A DNA stretch of 14,978 nucleotides from Nanosynbacter sp. (lineage in GTDB: Bacteria > Patescibacteriota > Saccharimonadia > Saccharimonadales > Saccharimonadaceae): NCBI GenBank assembly GCA_015257665.1, contig JABZJS010000016.1, positions 1 through 14,978 on the forward strand, given 5' to 3'. The position numbers and the translations under genes were made by a program. The notes beneath the pieces were generated by a model. It was not told the DNA's origin, searched no databases, and was given only the letters and a program-made list of their open reading frames with translations. Below are positions 14,029 to 14,978 of the stretch, piece after piece. Each line of letters opens with the position of its first letter. Position 1 is the stretch's first letter.

Positions 14029-14139
14029 CCCACCAACATAGCTCACTAGAACCATCTCAATCTGATCGTAGTGCCATTTATTGCACTCTCGGATTGAGTA
14101 ATTTAATCCGGGTTCAGTTTGAGCATGGTGGTGGGCTAT
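14025..14139 (+). repeat. 115-base long hairpin after the small membrane protein gene
   Basis: ATAGCCCACCA (14025-14035) pairs with TGGTGGGCTAT (14129-14139) over 11 bp, and pairing continues inward: GCTCA/TGAGC, GAACC/GGTTC, CTCAATC/GATTGAG, AGTGC/GCACT. The left arm includes the stop codon of the upstream gene. There is only a weak U-run after it (GTTCTTTG), so it is not a standard terminator; it may protect the 3' end, act as an independent RNA, or be a palindromic repeat. Its sequence is unlike the hairpin elements around nrd. Confidence 0.5.
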
Positions 14140-14189
14140 GTTCTTTGAGAAGCAGTTATTGACGACTATTATCCCCTCCACCACTCCTC

Positions 14190-14224
14190 TTTACGCCACA
14201 GCTTGCTCGTGCTACAACTATACT
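14190..14224 (+). promoter_or_regulatory. Leaderless promoter of the ABC transporter
   Basis: TTTACG (14190-14195, 4/6 to -35), exact 17-bp spacer ending in TGC, TACAAC (14213-14218), then six bases and ATG at 14225. Predicted start equals the A of the ATG. A TATACT (14219-14224) directly touches the ATG but would start transcription inside the gene. No Shine-Dalgarno. Confidence 0.55.
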
Positions 14225-14968
14225 ATGAAAACAACAGACTCTATTATCACCGTCAGCCATTTTTCAATGAAATTTGGCAAGACCAGCGTCATCGACGATC
14301 TCAGTTTTGAGGTCAAGCGCGGCGAGACGTTTGGTTTTTTGGGGAGCAACGGCTCGGGCAAGACTACCACGATCCGCGCACTCCTTGGCATATATCAACC
14401 AACTGGTGGCAAGCTACTCGTCAATGGCACGCCATACTCCGTCTCGGGCGACGTCAAGCTTGGCTATCTGCCAGAGGAGCGTGGCCTCTACAAGAAGGAG
14501 AGTGTCATCGACACGATGATCTACTTTGGCCAGCTTAAGGGACTCAGCCGCAGCGAGGCACGCAGCAAGTCACTTGCCTTCCTCGAGCGGGTTGGCCTAG
14601 CTGACAAAGCCAAGACCCGCCTGGACAAGCTCAGTGGTGGCCAGCAACAAAAGGTTCAGCTCGGCATCACCATTATCAACGACCCAGAGCTTATCATTCT
14701 CGACGAACCTACCAAGGGCTTTGACCCCGTCAACCGGCGCTTGCTCATGGAGATCATCGAGGAACACCAAGCCAAGGGAGCCACAGTCGTGATGATCACC
14801 CACCAGATGGACGAAGTCGAGCGCCTGTGCGACCGCGTTCTGCTGCTCAAAGATGGCGTGGCTCATGCCTACGGCACGGTAGCTGAGGTACGCACGCAGT
14901 TTGGTGGCAAATCGCTCGACGACATCTTCATCCAGGTCTATAGCCAGCCCAGCAAGGAGGACAACTAA
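14225..14968 (+). CDS. ABC transporter ATP-binding protein, NatA/YhaQ-like exporter type
   Basis: 247 residues, the nucleotide-binding subunit that powers an ABC-2 type exporter at the inner face of the membrane. Walker A GSNGSGKTT (40-48), signature LSGGQQQKVQ (136-145), Walker B LIILDE (156-161), D-loop GFDP (165-168), and H-loop His193 (ITHQMDE). The segment LGYLPEERGLYKKESVIDTMIYFGQLKG (from 79) is typical of the NatA/YhaQ branch, known from sodium or toxic-compound export; Glu stands at the usual Q-loop position. The frame is open upstream to 14138, but those residues have no family similarity and would overlap the hairpin. The substrate is unknown. The next gene starts one base after the stop, so an operon with a permease is expected. 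Confidence 0.92.
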   Translation: MKTTDSIITVSHFSMKFGKTSVIDDLSFEVKRGETFGFLGSNGSGKTTTIRALLGIYQPTGGKLLVNGTPYSVSGDVKLGYLPEERGLYKKESVIDTMIYFGQLKGLSRSEARSKSLAFLERVGLADKAKTRLDKLSGGQQQKVQLGITIINDPELIILDEPTKGFDPVNRRLLMEIIEEHQAKGATVVMITHQMDEVERLCDRVLLLKDGVAHAYGTVAEVRTQFGGKSLDDIFIQVYSQPSKEDN

Positions 14969-14969
14969 T

Positions 14970-14978
14970 ATGCATAAC
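14970..14978 (+). CDS. First three codons of the next gene, probably the ABC-2 permease
   Basis: ATG CAT AAC runs off the right edge. AAGGAGG (14954-14960), inside the end of the ATPase gene, lies nine bases upstream. The permease identity is inferred only from the usual ATPase-permease order. Confidence 0.55.

Noticed and set aside
14138..14224. Upstream ATG at 14138 as start of the ABC ATPase
   Set aside because: The extra 29 residues have no family similarity, overlap the right arm of the long hairpin, and lie before the best promoter; no SD precedes it.
1..14978. CRISPR array, tRNA genes, or insertion sequence
   Set aside because: No regularly spaced direct repeats, no tRNA-like T-loop/acceptor combination, and no transposase-like protein were seen on either strand.

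Overview
The window looks like a piece of a small-genome Patescibacteria (CPR) chromosome, most likely Candidatus Saccharibacteria (TM7). This is inferred from gene content and protein style, not from a marker gene. TGA is used as a real stop (nrdA and the first full gene), which argues against the recoded SR1/Gracilibacteria. There are no tRNA or rRNA genes, no CRISPR array and no transposase gene.

Layout: everything from position 1 to about 13.4 kb reads on the minus strand. From left to right these are the start of an unknown gene; a divergent nucleotidyltransferase-fold protein; an MscL-like channel with a long basic N-terminus; a transglutaminase-like Cys-His-Asp protein overlapping the end of argS; argS; pyrG; a 79-residue protein ending in CEGCQ; an FMN split-barrel protein; nrdB, a 97-residue ORF and nrdA (class I ribonucleotide reductase); and a membrane protein fused to a spermidine-synthase-like domain. 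The last 1.4 kb reads on the plus strand: a small three-helix membrane protein behind a strongly folded leader, then an ABC exporter ATPase and the first codons of the next gene, probably its permease.

The centre (6.5-11.9 kb) is the most interesting part. NrdA has only its three active-site cysteines and no C-terminal redox pair. The separate 79-residue protein ends in CEGCQ, which looks like the missing NrdA tail. Its promoter carries a perfect palindrome, ACGCTATATATAGCGT, of NrdR-box type, and the nrdA promoter has a related box; in both promoters a weaker second box lies exactly 21 bp away over the -10. NrdB has Phe where the radical Tyr normally sits and Glu as first metal ligand, pointing to a class Ic (Mn/Fe) type enzyme. 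The proposal is a ribonucleotide reductase whose reducing tail is supplied in trans from a co-regulated gene.

The nrdB-nrdA block is flanked by two copies, in opposite orientation, of a 100-116 nt hairpin element with compensatory changes, plus a third, diverged copy: a candidate structured RNA or palindromic repeat family. Several genes appear to be transcribed leaderless, with a -10 box exactly six bases before the ATG. Others (mscL, pyrG, nrdA, nrdB, the 95-residue membrane protein) have clear Shine-Dalgarno sites. In the membrane-protein gene that site is completely buried in a 10-bp hairpin, suggesting control at translation.
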